Below are positions 41,953 through 55,651 of a DNA stretch of 64,000 nt, piece after piece. The number at the start of each line of letters is the position of its first letter. The first letter of the stretch is position 1. Source of the DNA: Dioscorea cayenensis subsp. rotundata. Taxonomy: Eukaryota; Streptophyta; Magnoliopsida; Dioscoreales; Dioscoreaceae. Below the pieces are notes generated by a model, which was not told the DNA's origin, did not search any database, and saw only the letters and a program-made list of their open reading frames with translations. The stretch is from assembly GCF_009730915.1 (NCBI RefSeq), contig NC_052481.1:21674461-21738460 (forward strand), read 5' to 3'. The translations under genes and the position numbers were made by a program.

Positions 41953-44900
41953 CTGCAGTTGAATTTTCATCTAATGATTACTATCAATTAATATATATAG
42001 TAGATAACACTAACTTGTTAGTAACTCTAAAAACATACAAATGATGTTTTGCCGTGTAGATGTATATATATATATTCATTTTATTAATTTTTAATATTTA
42101 GAAAATGTTTGTTTTGGTCTAAGTCTATGGATTGTGGTTGTTGAAATAGTCCTTATTGTTGACATTGTGGCACACTTTGTCATACCACCTTTTCTTTTAA
42201 TTATTTTTTTAAAAATATAATGGTAATGCACTTAGTACAACAAATTTTTTATATTAGCACTTAAAAAAAAAAAATCTTTTAGTAAAATGTGTGCGGTTGG
42301 CTATATCAATAATCACATTAACTTTTATGACAGTGATTTAAAAAAAATTTGTAAAGTTCTTAAGCCAAAATAAATAGATTTATATTCTAAAGATAAGAGA
42401 CATTCATACAACTTTTTAAGTATGAAATTTAAGCTATTTATACTTGATTATTTTCATAACAAATGATATTATCTATAGATACATAATTATGTATATACGC
42501 ACCAAGCATTTTACCTTTAAAAGTTAGAATAGTAATATTAATAAATGATTAATATTCCTAACCCCTTCTTGACCCCAAAAAATCAAAATTTTAATCCCTG
42601 ACTTGGTCCTTTTAACTCATTTGAACACCAAGAGCACTGCTTTTTCTTAAAATGCTTCACTTAATTTAATCTTTCACTTTAATATCCAAAATTAATACAC
42701 ACATCTAATACTCTATAATACTAACTCAAAAAATTTAAAAAAAAACCAATAAATAAATAAAATTATTATTAATACATTCAAAATTAGGAATTGAAAAATA
42801 AAGAGTCGTGGCGAATGTGTGTTGTGGTTTTGCCCAGTCCAATTGGCCAAAAATTAAGTTTAATATTTATTGAAAAATATATAATATTTATTTAATAAAA
42901 ATAGAATTAAATACATTATTTTATTGTTATAAAACCAATAGACTGTCCAAAGAGATATAAATGAATAACAATAATAATAGGAGAAAATAATGGAAAAAAA
43001 CTTCTATGTCTTCAATATACTATATAAAATTCATCTGAAATATTATTTGAAAAATATTTCTAAAAATATAATAGTTATTTAATAATAGAATTAATGGAAA
43101 GGCTGGACTTTACAAATGAGTCCTTGGTTCAATGGATGGGAAACCCTAGTCTTCAATCAAAGACCATGGAAGCCATTATTGCTAAATAAGACATTGTCAA
43201 AAGAAATGGAAAGAAATACTTTTTTTTTTCTTCATTTTCTTTTGTGTTTGCTTATATAAAGAAAATAAAACTGGCACAATTTGATAATTAAATAAGAAAA
43301 TTATTGAATGATATATATATATATTTCCTTAGTTATATAGCTTTGATAATTATTTTTCATTAATTTCAATGCTTCTATTGAATAAACTTCAATGACCTGT
43401 TTAACTTGTATGAAAATTTCATCATTTGTGTCTTAAGATTTGAATTGAGACTTTCAAATAATTCATTAATGAATGTGAATGTTGGAACTTGGAAGTCAAT
43501 CTTCTAAATTGAAACTTGTAAGTCCAACCAAAAAAGGAAATTAATGTTCTTGGCCTGAAACTTCCATTATATGTATTCTTATTTCTTATATTTATTTTGG
43601 AAGTCAGTCATAAGTCCACAAACATGGGAAGTGTTCTTTGACTGAAACTTCCGTTCTAGAGTTCATTCCCATATTTTTAGGATTAGGGATAGGGTTGAAA
43701 AGGGATTGCCTACATGCATGGAACCCGCTAGCTAGTAATAAAAAACTATTTAATTAAACACTAAAAATACTCATTATCAATTATGAATTATTTTTTTATT
43801 AAATTGGTTTCATGTTATCAATTATACCAAATGGTTTAATTAAGGCTACCTAAAATTTTTCATATAAGTGCCAATGACTTTTTAGTCTATTGGGACATAG
43901 CTAGTCTCTTATATATGTAAGATATTTCAAACTTCAATTCTGGTAGAGTGAGGCACAAGTGTGTTAAAATAGTAAGTCTACTCTTTTGCAAGTTCTTAGA
44001 CATTGATTTTTTCACATTTCGTAAAAAAATATTCACATAAACATATTTTTTGTTTTCATTAAGTTCTAGTAGCACAAAGGATTATCTTCTATTCTATGTA
44101 GATACCCAAAAATTACAAGACTTCTTGTTAATAATACTTCATTAGGCTGTTTGTTTGTTCTTATCATCTATTAATGAATGCTTTATTAGGTTGTTTGATG
44201 TACTTATCATCTATTAATGCATTAAAATACACCCTAGCTAGTCAAACCATAACAAATTGCATTAGGTCAGGGTTAATTACTTCTTACAAATTAATAAATG
44301 TTTTTAATATGTACTTTTCTCTATATTTTATCATTTTATTAATGTTGATTTCTTTAAAATTTTCAAAATGTTTCATAAAATGTAATCTTTTTTCTCATTT
44401 TTATTTATAACGCTCATCAACATTTTCCTTAGTATCCCATAAATTATTTGTTTAGCCACAAGATTATTTATTTCAAACCTTAAATTTAGATCAATTAAGT
44501 AAAATAAATAAGAATAATCATATAAATAAAAAAAACTAATATAAAAAAATTGCTCATATACCTTCAATTCAAACTCATGTTTGTTGCTTCCAATAAAATC
44601 ACAAAAACATTCATAACTTATAAAATATTTATTTTTATTTTTTATGTTTATTTGGTTTTTATATATTAATTAAATGTGGATAAACAACATCATATATGTA
44701 CAGAAGTTAAAATTAATTTTTCAACACACATGCATTTTATCTTATTTGAATTAAAATTTGAACTCATCTTCTAAAAGAGATCATTAGTGTTTCATATTAA
44801 TCTATCAAACAGTCAAGAAAAAGAAGAAAGCAATTAATAAATGACTTATTTCCTAACAATCGCATGCAAAACATGCATACTATATATTTTCCAACAATGA

Positions 44901-45131
44901 CTATGAAAAAGTCATACAAAATTACAATATTTGTTCAACATTTTTCCATATATCAATTGCGTATAAGACTGACTGTCAAGACAAGACTCTTTAATTTTAA
45001 GCGTCCAAGACCTTCATTCCTTTCATCATTAACATCTTAATTTACTTCTCTAAACTACTAACAAAATATCACAAACTCTCCCACAACTACTTTCTAGAGT
45101 CTCACAATCTCTATAACAGTACTAAACCTAA
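41953..45131. other. AT-rich intergenic region upstream of the PAR1 gene
   Basis: No gene is seen. It includes a short 45-bp direct repeat near 44150-44220 (TTCTTATCATCTATTAATG-type words) and scattered TA runs. Confidence 0.65.
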
Positions 45132-45178
45132 CCAATGTAGAAGTCTAAACAAGTCACTATTCTTGAAGTACTATAAAA
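45132..45178 (+). promoter_or_regulatory. CCAAT and TATA boxes of the PAR1 gene
   Basis: CCAAT lies at 45132-45136 and TATAAAA at 45172-45178, 40 bp apart. The TATA box is 94 bp before the start codon, leaving room for a leader of about 60 bases. Confidence 0.7.
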
Positions 45179-45265
45179 CCCCCTCTAAACCTCCCATCCA
45201 TTCTCATCTCACACTTAATACCAAAACCCTTTGAAAAAAACACACCTCCATCTCCTCCTCCATTA

Positions 45266-45958
45266 ATGGCTTCCAAGAACTCAATGTTTCTAGCCTTGGT
45301 GCTTGTTCTAAGTGCAACATTAACCATGGCCAAAGACATAGAATGTGAGAACATGGAGGTAAGCAAGTGTGCCTTCTCGGTGTCCTCCACCGGATTCCGG
45401 TGTGTTCTCGAGAAGAGATTGGCTCTCCGGGGACGTTTGGAGGTGCAAACATGCCGTACTTCTACCATCAAGGCAGAGAGCTTTAAAGGATTTGTAGAGA
45501 CCGATGAATGTATTGTCGGTTGTGGCCTCGATCGAACCTCTTTCGGTATCTCCACCGATGCTCTTCTTGAGCCTCATTTCACCGATAAACTTTGCTCTAA
45601 TCAGTGTTACAATGGTTGTCCAAACATAATTGATTTATACTTCAATCTCGCCGCTGGTGAAGGTCTGTCTATGATATGATAAACTTTTTCATTTTTGTTA
45701 AGAGTTAACAAGGGGCTTCTCTTAGATTTTATTTCTTAATTTTTAAATTAATGTAATGATATTTTGGCAGGTGTTTTTTTACCAAAGATGTGTGAAGTGA
45801 GACAAGGTAGAGCACGTCGGGAGATGGTGGAGTTGAGGAGTGGTGGAGGTAAATTGGTGGCAGCGGCGGCCGTGCCGGAATCCATGGAGTCTCATGCTTC
45901 ATCTCCTCAGAGCTCTGTGGTGTTTTTAGGTTTAGGGCCAGTTCAGCCACCTTTGTAA
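45266..45958 (+). CDS. PAR1-type cysteine-rich secreted protein
   Basis: Exons 45266-45662 and 45771-45958 join at phase 1 to give 194 residues. An N-terminal hydrophobic segment ending TLTMA (about residue 22) looks like a signal peptide. The mature part is cysteine-rich and carries the phrases of the plant PAR1 (photoassimilate-responsive protein 1) family: KCAFSVSSTGFRC, TDECIVGCGLDR, SFGISTDALLEPHFT, and CPNIIDLYFNLAAGEG leading across the splice site into VFLPKMCE. The biochemical role of the family is not established. The name comes from induction by sugars in tobacco. The C-terminal 45 residues are low complexity (A, S, P). AATAAAG at 46219 is a plausible polyadenylation signal. The start is supported by the signal peptide and by the TATA box. 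Confidence 0.93.
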
Positions 45959-48438
45959 AACATAGAGACATATATATACATGCATGGCTGACATGCATGC
46001 ATGTATATATATATATATATAATAAGTATGGAATGTAAGCTTAGTTAGTTTGTTTGGAAATAAGGTTGCATGTGAGTCTCTTTCATGCATGAAGGGTAAG
46101 ATAGTTGTGCAAGGGCTAGTTGTACGTAGAGTACTATTTGTGAAGATTGAGAACAAATATTTGTTCAGAGTTGTGCTTTCATACTTGTCATGTATTCTTG
46201 TAATTGATGATGATCTTCGAATAAAGTTCTGCAGTTTTTTTTTTTTAATCATTGTTGTTGTTGTTCTTCTGATTTAAAGGTCTTACCGATATCTTGATTT
46301 ATTTATTTTTATTTGTTTTTATTAACTTGGAAATTATAATGATAGAAAATTCATTCATGGAATGTATGAAAGGGGATATTTGCATTTGACTTCCATCATG
46401 TTATCCCAGCTTTTTGTGTGTGTTTTAATGAAAATTTGCGTTGTATATGTCTTTGAAAAATTCTTTTGAAAATTGGTTTAAAAAAATTGAGAAAACTTTT
46501 CTTCTAACTGATTAAAACTAATTTAAGTTAAATATTTTAAATTTTATTTTTTAATCCATAATATGTATTTGCTAACGTTAACATTTAAAAAATAGAGTAA
46601 TTAAATCAATCAAGAAATGCTTGGTTGTAATGTTTGGTCGGTTAATTTATGTAATAACTTAAATGAGAGAATTTTGTTTTAAAATGTAAACAAGTAATGG
46701 ATTGAATAATTGATGTTTGATTTGTGAGATAAATAAAATACCAACTCATTTGTAATTAGATGACAAAATAAGATATTTTTTTTAAAAAAATATAATTTAT
46801 TAAAAGAAGGACAACCAGTACGAAGAGAATCAGATACAAAGAGAGTCAGAAACAAAAGTAAAATTAGATTTAAAAATTTTAATAAAAACGAAGAATGACT
46901 ATAAGTGCAAACTCAAAAAAACAAATGACCACAAGAATTGAAAAGGACACGGGGAAAAATGGCGAGGATCAAAATCACAAAAATATAAGATTTAAAATTA
47001 AAGTTAACATATAATAATATTGTAAACTTAACACCAACAAATAAAAATATATATTACCAAGTCATTATAGTCTGTTAACAATATGAATAGGATTATTATA
47101 AACACAATATGAATAGGATTATTTTAAACATAATATATATATATATATATATTAACCAGAACTTTATAGTAGTCCTTTTCTCCAGAGATTTATTGACATT
47201 TACCATAATTATAACCAAAAGCCGACCATTCACTTGGAACTCCGTGATTAGTGGAAAAAATTAAAGCGGTCACTTGTAACACATGTTCCATTTCTTGATC
47301 CAATTGTATGGGAATGCATGGCGTGACACAACTAAATATTGTGCCTACTTATTAGTACTTGGATGCTTAAAAAGTCTTTTAATGTTACCTCATTTTCTGT
47401 CTTGTAAGACATCAAAGTTAGGCACCTTTGATTAAGTGACAAAGTTCCATAAGAATGTCTTACTCTACCTACTATTCTCTTAAATCTTTCATTTGATTTT
47501 AAATCAAAAGGAAAATCATAATTTGCAATTATTAAATGAGAATGAAATATAAATTTGTTCTTTTCTTTATATATATATCAAAATATATTTAATTGTCATA
47601 TCTTGCCTACACAAATAATTATTATTTATCTATATATTGCTGTAAAACATATTGATTAAATTAGCTGTACTTGAATTAAAGAGTAAGTTACTAAATGGGA
47701 AAAAGAAATCTAACAGAGTTATGAAAATTCATAAAATATCTTTTTTTTCTTTAATAATTCTAAAATTATGAGTAAAATGTATTTATGGGATGTAAAATAT
47801 GAGGATTATTTTGATGGGCATATTATATTAACTTCTTTAGTTCACATTAAGATATTAATAGATATATTATATTGATTTGCTTAGATCATTAAGGGAATAA
47901 TTGAGAATTTGATATATTTGAAATTATAATTAAATGCATTTGTATAAAATTGTTAAATATTAGAAAAATAAATAACTTACTCATAATGCTCCATATATCT
48001 CTATACAGTAGAATAACTAAAGTATCCTTGCTTATCTTTATCGTTATTATAATAATCAAACTTCTCGTTCTTATTTTCATTAATAAAATGATCATACTAA
48101 TATACATATTATCCTAAAAATTTAGGCCTTTTTGTCCGGTTTAAGACATACTGGTATTATTATTATTTTAATATGAAATCTAAAATAAGGGTATTTTTAA
48201 ATCTAAAACAAAGAGTTTAATATTAATTTTCTTTTGTAAAAGTTACATTCCCATTGTGAGAGAAATTTCAATAATACTATTTAGAGCGAAGAGTTTCAAA
48301 TTCTCATGTTTCATATGAATTTAAAACTCACAAGAATCAAATTTTGGTAAGAAGAAAATGCTATAAACCAAAAAGTCCTTATAGAAGATATAAGCAAAAT
48401 TTTGTCATTTTAGTATTTGTGAATAAAAAAATAATCGA
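45959..48438. other. Intergenic region downstream of the PAR1 gene
   Basis: The first 260 bp are the probable PAR1 3' UTR. A possible minus-strand LINE-type end lies near 46775-46960 (poly-T, then TAATTTATTAAAAGAAGG). The rest is AT-rich with no recognised gene. Confidence 0.55.
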
Positions 48439-48628
48439 GTGTTAATGGTGATCTCTTAGCGGAAAATTCCTTGCTTAGAGTGGTCATTTCGGAGATGATC
48501 TGAGATCAAGCCCCAAATCCCAAATAAGGTGAGGGCACATGTGGATTGAGATATTAATTTCATGTATGTGCGCATCCCTAATTTTTTTTAGATGTGAGAT
48601 ATTTGTTGTCTATTTGTTAAAAAAAAAA
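48439..48628 (+). mobile_element. SINE retrotransposon
   Basis: The element is about 190 bp. It opens with an A-box-like word near 48446 (GGTGATCTCTTAGCGG), has a B-box-like word at 48501-48514 (TGAGATCAAGCCCC), continues through GTGAGGGCACATGTGGATTG and GTATGTGCGCATCCC, and ends in a poly-A tail (48619-48628). The layout matches tRNA-derived plant SINEs. The tail touches the first unit of the ~700-bp array. Confidence 0.75.
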
Positions 48629-48629
48629 G

Positions 48630-49584
48630 AAGGTAAAATTATGGAATTAAAATAGAAGTTGTGTTAATTGATATTTTTTTAGGGTTATAATACTAGATAG
48701 TATTTTTTTTTTTGGGAGGTTAGATACATAATTATGCATATTTCAAAGTAAATGCAATAAATAAATAAATAAATAAAAAATAATATCAAATAATTAAGTG
48801 GCTAAGAAAGAAACTAAGTTGGATCTTATGGGCGGCCTACAATCCATATATATACCTTCCAAACTACGTTAGTGTGAACAAGTTCTTGCCAACTTACAAT
48901 TATATATATATATAAAAGGACCTCATTTAGAAATTTGAAGTTAAAATTTCCAAATTTTACTTATCAATGATAAAAAAATTCTAAGTGAACAAAAATTTAG
49001 ATGAAAATGTAACTTACTATATTTTATAACATCTTGTTTTAATGTATTGCCCATTTACATTTCATCATCCAAATTTATTATTATTATATTTTGATCAATA
49101 ATGCGAGAAACACAATTTTTTTAAAATAAATAATTTAATAAAATAAAAATAAAAAAGTGAGAAAAATGAACTTTTTCCCTCGATGACAGATTATCTATTA
49201 AGAGAATACAACTCAAATTAGTCTATTAGGTCTCTGTATACTTTATTCTGAGTTTTACTTGAATACTTGTACTATTTTGTTACTTGTACTACATGCATGA
49301 CATATTTTCTGTCTTATCGTGCTATTTGCTGTAATTTTTTGTCAAAAAATTAAGACATTAAAATAGAAGTTGTATTAATGGATATTTTTTGTAGGGTTAA
49401 AATACTATATAGTATTTTTTTTTAAAGTTAGATACATAATTAGGTATATTTAAAAGTAAATGAAAGAAAAACTAATATCAAATTAGCGGCCGAGGAAGAA
49501 ACCAAGTTGGATCTTGTGTGCCGGCCTTCAATCAATATGACCTCCCAAACTGCGTTAGTGTGAACAAGTTCTTACCAACTTAAA

Positions 49585-49632
<48 letters not shown>

Positions 49633-52572
49633 CCTCATTTAGAAATTTGAAGTTAAATTTCAAAATTTTACTTATTAATGATCAATAATTCTAAGTGAAC
49701 AAAACTTTAGATGAAAATGGAACTTACTATATTTTATAACATTTTCTTTTAATGTATTTCACATTTACTTTTTATCATCCAAAATTTTATTATTATTATT
49801 ATGATTTGAACAAAACCAAATTTTTTTAAATAAATAATTTTATAAAAATAAAAAAAATAGTGAGAAAAATGGCTTTTCTTCTCCTGATGACGAAACATCC
49901 TATGATAGAACATCTATTACGAGAATACCACTCAAATTAGTTTGTTCGGTCTCTATATACTTTATTCTAAGTTTCACCTGAATGCTTGTACTGTTTTGCA
50001 ATTTGTACTACATGCATGACATATTCTTTGTCTTACCGTACTATTTGCTGTAATTTTTTATCAAAAAAATTAAGACATTAAAATAGAAGTTGTGTTAATG
50101 GATTTTTTTTTGTAGGGTTAAAACATTAGATAGGTTTTTATTTTTTTTTTTGGTGGGGAGGATAGATGTATAATTAGGTATATTTCAAAGTTAATGAAAA
50201 AAACTAATATCAAATTAGTGGCCCAAAAAGAAACTAAGTTGGATCTTATGGGCCGGCCTTCAATCAAAATATGACCTCTCCCAAACTAACAAGTTCTAAC
50301 CAACTTAAAATTACATATATAAAAAAAGGACCTCATATAGAAATTTGAAGTTAAATTTCCAAATTTTACTTATTAATGATTAATAATTTTAAGTGAACAA
50401 AAATTTAGATGAAATTGGAATATACGTTATTTTATAACATCTTGTTTCAATGTATTGCATATTTAAATTTTATCATCCAAATTTTTTATTATTATTATTA
50501 TTGTTATTTGTTCAATAAATTGAGAATTTTTAATAAAATAAATAATTTAATAAAAAAAAAAAAATAGTGAGAAAAATGGCCTTTCTTCTCCAGTGACAGA
50601 GCATCCTATGACAGAACATTTATTAAGGGAATACCGTTCAAATTAGACTGTTCGATCTCTCTACACTCTATTATGAGTTTCACCTGAATGCTTGTACACT
50701 ATTTTTATTAGTTGTACTACACACATGACACATTCTATGTCTTACAATGCTATTTGCTGTAATTTGTTTGTCAAAAAATATGGTATTAAAAAATAGAAGT
50801 TGTGTAAATGGATATTTTTTGTAGGGTTAAAATATTAGATAGTATTTTTTTTGTTGGAGGTTAATTAGGTATATTTCAAAATAAATGAAACAAATTAATA
50901 TCAAATTTGTGGCCCAGAAAGAAACTAATTGTTGGATCTTGTGGGCCGGCCTTCAGTCTATATGACCTCCCAAACTACATTGGTGTGAACAAGTTCTTGC
51001 TAACTTAAAATTATATATATAGAAAAAGACCTCATTTTGAAATTTGAAGTTAAATTTCCAAAGTTTACTTATTAATGATCAATAATTCTAAGTGAACAAA
51101 TATTTTTAATGAAAATAGAACTAACTATATTTTATAACATCTTGTTTCAATGTATTGCACATTTACATTTTATCATCCAAATTTATTAGTATTATTATTA
51201 TTATTATTACTACTACTACTACTATTATTATTATTTGATCCATAATGTGAGTAACCCAAATTTTTTTTTAAATAAGTAATTTAATAAAAATAAAAATAAT
51301 GAGAAAAATGGTCTATCTTCTTCGGTGACAGAATATCCTATGACAGAACATCTATTAAGAGAATACCACTCAAATTAGTCTGTTTGGTCACTGTATACTC
51401 TATTATGAGTTTCACCTGAATGCTTGTACTATCTTTGTTACTTGTACTACACGCATGACATATTCTTTTATCTTACTGTGCTATTTACTGTAATTTTTTG
51501 TTAAAAAATTATGATAGTAAAATAGAAGTTGTGTTAATGGATATTTTTTGTAGGGTGAAAAATACTAGATAGTATTTTTTTGGAAGTTAGATACATAATG
51601 AGTTATATTTCAAAGTAAATAAAAAAACCTAATATCAAATTAGTGGCTCAGGAAGAAACTAAGTTGGATCTTGTGGGCCGGCCTTCAATCAATATGACCT
51701 CCCAAACTACGTTCGTGTGCACAAATATTTTTTCGACTTAAAATTATGTATATTAAAAAAAGGACCTCATTTAGAAACATGAAGTTAAATTTCCAAATTC
51801 TACTTGTTAAGGATCAATTATTCTAAGTGAACAAAAGTTTAGTTGAAAATGGACCTTACAATATTTATAACATCTTGTTTTAATAATGTATTACACATTT
51901 ACATTTTATCATCCAAAATTTATGATTATTATTATTATTATTATTATTTGATCAATAATGCGAAAAAATCATTTAAAAAATAAATAATGTAATAAAAATA
52001 AAAAATAGATAGAAAAATGTCCTTTCTTCTCCGGTGACAAAATATTGTATAACAGAACATCTATTAAAAGAATACTGCTCAAATTAGTTTGTTTCGTCTC
52101 TTTATACTCTATTCTGGTTTTACGTGAATGTTTGTAATATTTTTGTTACTTGTACTATATGCACGGCATATTCTCTGTCTTATAGTGCTATTTGCTATAA
52201 ATTTTTGTCAAAAAATTATGAAATTAAAATAGAAGTTCTGTTAATGGATATTTTTTTTTGTGGGGTTAAGATATTAGATAGTACTTTTTTTTGGAAGTTA
52301 GATACATAATTAGTTATATTTATAAGTAAATGAAAAAAACTAATAACAAGTTAGTGGCCCAAAAAGAAACTATGTTAGTGTGAATAAGTTCTTGCCAACT
52401 TGAAATTATATATAAAAAAGGACCTCATTTAGAAATTTGAAGTTAAAATTCCAATTTTACTTATTAATGATCAATAATTCTAAGTGAACAAAAATTTAGA
52501 TGAAAATGGAGCTTATGATATTTTATAACATCTTATTTTAATGTGTTTCACATTTACATTATATCATCCAAA

Positions 52573-52630
<58 letters not shown>

Positions 52631-52900
52631 CGATAATATTGCAAGAAAACCAATTTTTTTAAAATAATTTAATAAAAATAAAAATAAATAGTAAAAAAAA
52701 TGGTCTTTCTTCTCCTGTGCATGATAGAGCATCCTATGACAAAGACATAATATCGTTCAAAGTTACTTTTTCTCTATACTCTATTTTAGGTTTCACATTA
52801 TTATAATGCATTGAATACTGATACTATTTATGTTACTTGTACTCAACGCATGATATATTATCTGTCTTACCGTGCTATTTGCTGTAATTTTTTGTCATTT
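48630..52900. repeat. Tandem array of about six units of ~700 bp
   Basis: The landmark word ACCTCATTTAGAAA recurs near 48917, 49632, 50328, 51028, 51761 and 52420, giving spacings of about 660-730 bp. A second landmark, CTATTTGCTGTAATTTTTTG, recurs near 49322, 50041, 50751, 51481, 52189 and 52886. Each unit also has GTTAGATACATAATTAG, an ATT microsatellite of variable length, and CAGAACATCTATTAA-type words. Units 2-5 have a GCCGGCCTTCAATC block that is altered in unit 1 and deleted in unit 6. No unit has a coding frame. A further copy lies beyond the AHL gene at 56069-56470. Confidence 0.93.
52579..52627. repeat. Expanded ATT microsatellite in array unit 6
   Basis: About sixteen ATT units occur where units 1-5 have three to twelve, some of them mixed with ACT triplets in unit 4. 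Confidence 0.9.
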
Positions 52901-53259
52901 AGTACGCATATGTTTCGAGTGAAATTTTGTAAAGATTATCATATTTATTTTATAACAAATATCATATTTATACTGCAACAAACTCAATAAATTTGAAACA
53001 AACCATTGTTTTCCAAATATGAAAAAAGAAAGAAAATATATACATAATATTTTTTTTTCTTTCAAAATTTAGGGTTTCAATCTTCTCTTGCTCTAATGAA
53101 CGGCTGAGATCTCACAGAACCACTTTTGCTATTCAGACCTTGACAGTGAATCTTGGGAAAGGGCCGCTTGAATAGGAAACGGGAAACGGAGTTTGAGACA
53201 TGCAACCAATGGTGACTTGACACGTCACATATTAGGGTAGCAAACTCGTTTCTCCTTAC

Positions 53260-53409
53260 ACCTTCTTTGTCATTAAATAGAGAAGGAACCCTGACACTCT
53301 CCTTACACTCATCTCTGTCTTTTTCTTCTCTTCCTCTTTTCTCCATTGATTCCTCTTCTCCTCCCTCTTTGAAATCCTTCCATGTTTGAAGTTGATCTTT
53401 GAATCTCAG
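53260..53409 (+). other. Probable 5' UTR exon of the AHL gene
   Basis: A pyrimidine-rich leader ends in CTCAG|GTAAGG, a strong splice donor. The matching acceptor (GATCAG) is at 54355, 13 bases before the start codon, so a leader intron at 53410-54355 is likely. The start of transcription is not fixed. An antisense frame across this stretch (53077-53421) is not a gene. Confidence 0.55.
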
Positions 53410-54368
53410 GTAAGGAATCATCTGATAATCACTATGTAGAAAATTGAGATCTAGAAGAACAAGTTTCTTATAGAAAATAACCTGAAAATCTCAGCCACTT
53501 GATCAGGAAAATTCACACAAGCTCAAGAAACCAGAAAAATCAGTAAAACATAGATCAACTGTTCAAAAATAAGGATATCAGACTTTATATAACTCTGTTT
53601 CCTCTGAAACTTAATACCAAAAAGAGTTGAGATCATGAAAAACAACTTTCTTATACAAAGTTTGGATAAAAACTCACTCAATTAAGCAGGAAAATTCATA
53701 CAAGAAGAGGCTTCACACAAAAATATATTCAGAAAAAAACATCTCACAGAGAAAACAACAATTAAAACAACCTTTTATTCAAACTTCGGTGACTGAAAAG
53801 AAACAGGTTAGTCATAACCCACGCGTCTGAACCTGATCAACTCCACCGCTCTTCATCCAGACACATCTGTTTTGCCTAGAACTAAAGACACTATCTGTGA
53901 TGATCAAATCTCAGCCGTTCATTGATTCTCAAATCCTTTGCTTCAGCAGCTGCCTCGAACTTACTCCTCTTCTCTGATGAACTGCATCTCAGCCGTTGAT
54001 TTACTTCCAGCCAAAGTCTAACGAACTTAACCACTATTCAAACACTTGAAAAGACACTACTGTCCTTCCAATCTAAACTAAAGACACCAGGACAAATACA
54101 ACAGCAGCAAACTTGATTCTCAACTCCAATTCTTCTTCAATTCTCTTCAGATTCAATCACAACTAACATCATCATCAGTTCAAGTTTCAGTCTTTGTTGT
54201 TTTTTTTTACTCATTTTTTCATCAGCCCAAAAGTCTGTATCTTTTTAGTTTTTGTATTTCTTCTTCTTCTTCTTAACCTTTTTTTTTAAAAGGTGGATAA
54301 ACCAGAATATTCTTCTAACTTTTGCTTGTTATTGGGTTTATGGTTTGTTGATCAGGTTGCTGAAAGTG

Positions 54369-55651
54369 ATGGAAAGGGAGCAAGCCATGAATGTCTCTTC
54401 TCAAGGTTCCAAGGCCGTTGCTGAAATTGGGAGTGGCCTAAGGGGAGCAATGAGAAGAAAGAGAGGGAGGCCCAGGAAGTATGTACCAGGTATGGCATCA
54501 AACTATGCTGCCGCTGCTGCCGCCGCTGCTGCTGCCATGGATGCATTTCCATTGCCCAGGAGAGGGAGTGGAAGGCCTTCTGGTTCTGGAAGTAGACAAC
54601 GGTTGAGTTCTCCTGGTGAGTTGTTCATCTGATGAATTCTTGATTTATAACTCTGTTGTTGTTGATGATGATGATGATGATGTTCTTTTGTGTATCTGGA
54701 AATTGGGATGTTTGATACTGTTGATTTACTGTCTTAATTTGTCAGGGAATTCGGTCACTGGGCCAGTTGGAATAGGCCTCATGAATTCATACATGATCAT
54801 CATTGATGTTGGGGAGGTATGAATTCTTTGGTCAATTTTATATTGGTTTATGTCTATCTGATATTCATTATCTGTTATGTGGATTTCTCTGCAATGAAAC
54901 ATTGTTTTCTGCATCTAAAGATGTGCTTTTTTCTGCAGAATATTGCAGAAAAGATAATATCTTTTACTGAAGAGGGTCCAAAGCATTTATGCATCATATC
55001 AGTGAACGTTTATGTCTCCTCCGCCACTCTTCGCCGTCCTTCTACTGCCGGTGGTGTTGTCACTTATGAGGTTCAGTACAAAACTGTATAATTAATGAAT
55101 GATGTGTAGTTTGTAACATCTAGAATTTTTTTTTTTTTTGAAAGAGCACTCAATTGTGTATTGAACTATTTAATTTTTATAGTATTTGTTCATGAATCTA
55201 TGCAGGGTACAACGCTCGACATCTGGTTCTCTTACACCTGATGAAGATGGTGAATTAGTGATAAGTGTGGATGGATTAAGCATAACTCTTTCTAGCTCTG
55301 ACGGTAGAGTGATCGGTGGATGTGTTGGTGATGTACTCATAGCTGCAACCCGTGTTCAGGTCAACTGCGCTCAATCAGTAATCAATCTTAAAATTAACTC
55401 TGGTATATACTATCAATTTCATATTAGCATATTTACATTATATATAATCTGTTTTCTGTCAGGTGGTTGTGGGGGTTTTCAGTGCTCTTTTGAAGAAGAA
55501 GAAGACCGAATCAACACCGACACTGATCTTGAAATTGAACCTGAAACAAGCAACATGCCTGCTCGCCGAAAGCGGGTCTCAGTGTCCAGGGGAGGATAGT
55601 GTGCAGGATGCCAAACTTGAGATAGACAAAACTAGGGATGGCAAAATTTGA
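54369..55651 (+). CDS. AT-hook motif nuclear-localised (AHL) protein, divergent
   Basis: Five exons (54369-54615, 54746-54816, 54939-55075, 55206-55359, 55463-55651) give 265 residues. AHL proteins bind AT-rich DNA and act as chromatin-associated regulators. A canonical AT-hook (RGRPRKY, 32-38) is followed by an alanine run (47-56) and a degenerate second hook-like segment (RRGSGRP, 64-70). A PPC/DUF296 domain (about 90-215) is recognised by ISFTEEGPKHLCIISVN, ATLRRPSTAGGVVTYE and DGRVIGGCVGDVLIAATRVQVVVG. It is more divergent than usual: the stretch after VTYE and the start of the domain are atypical. The last five residues and the stop come from an inserted hAT MITE beginning at 55633. Without it the frame would close after Thr260 with TGA. 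Exon 3 uses the donor at 55076, because the upstream GT at 55071 would lead to a stop in the next exon. Confidence 0.88.

Noticed and set aside
45157..45577. Minus-strand frames opposite the PAR1 first exon
   Set aside because: The plus strand has a signal peptide, the family motifs, a matching second exon and a TATA box.
53077..53421. 114-codon minus-strand frame upstream of the AHL gene
   Set aside because: It has no domain, and the plus strand here has pyrimidine-rich leader sequence with a strong splice donor.
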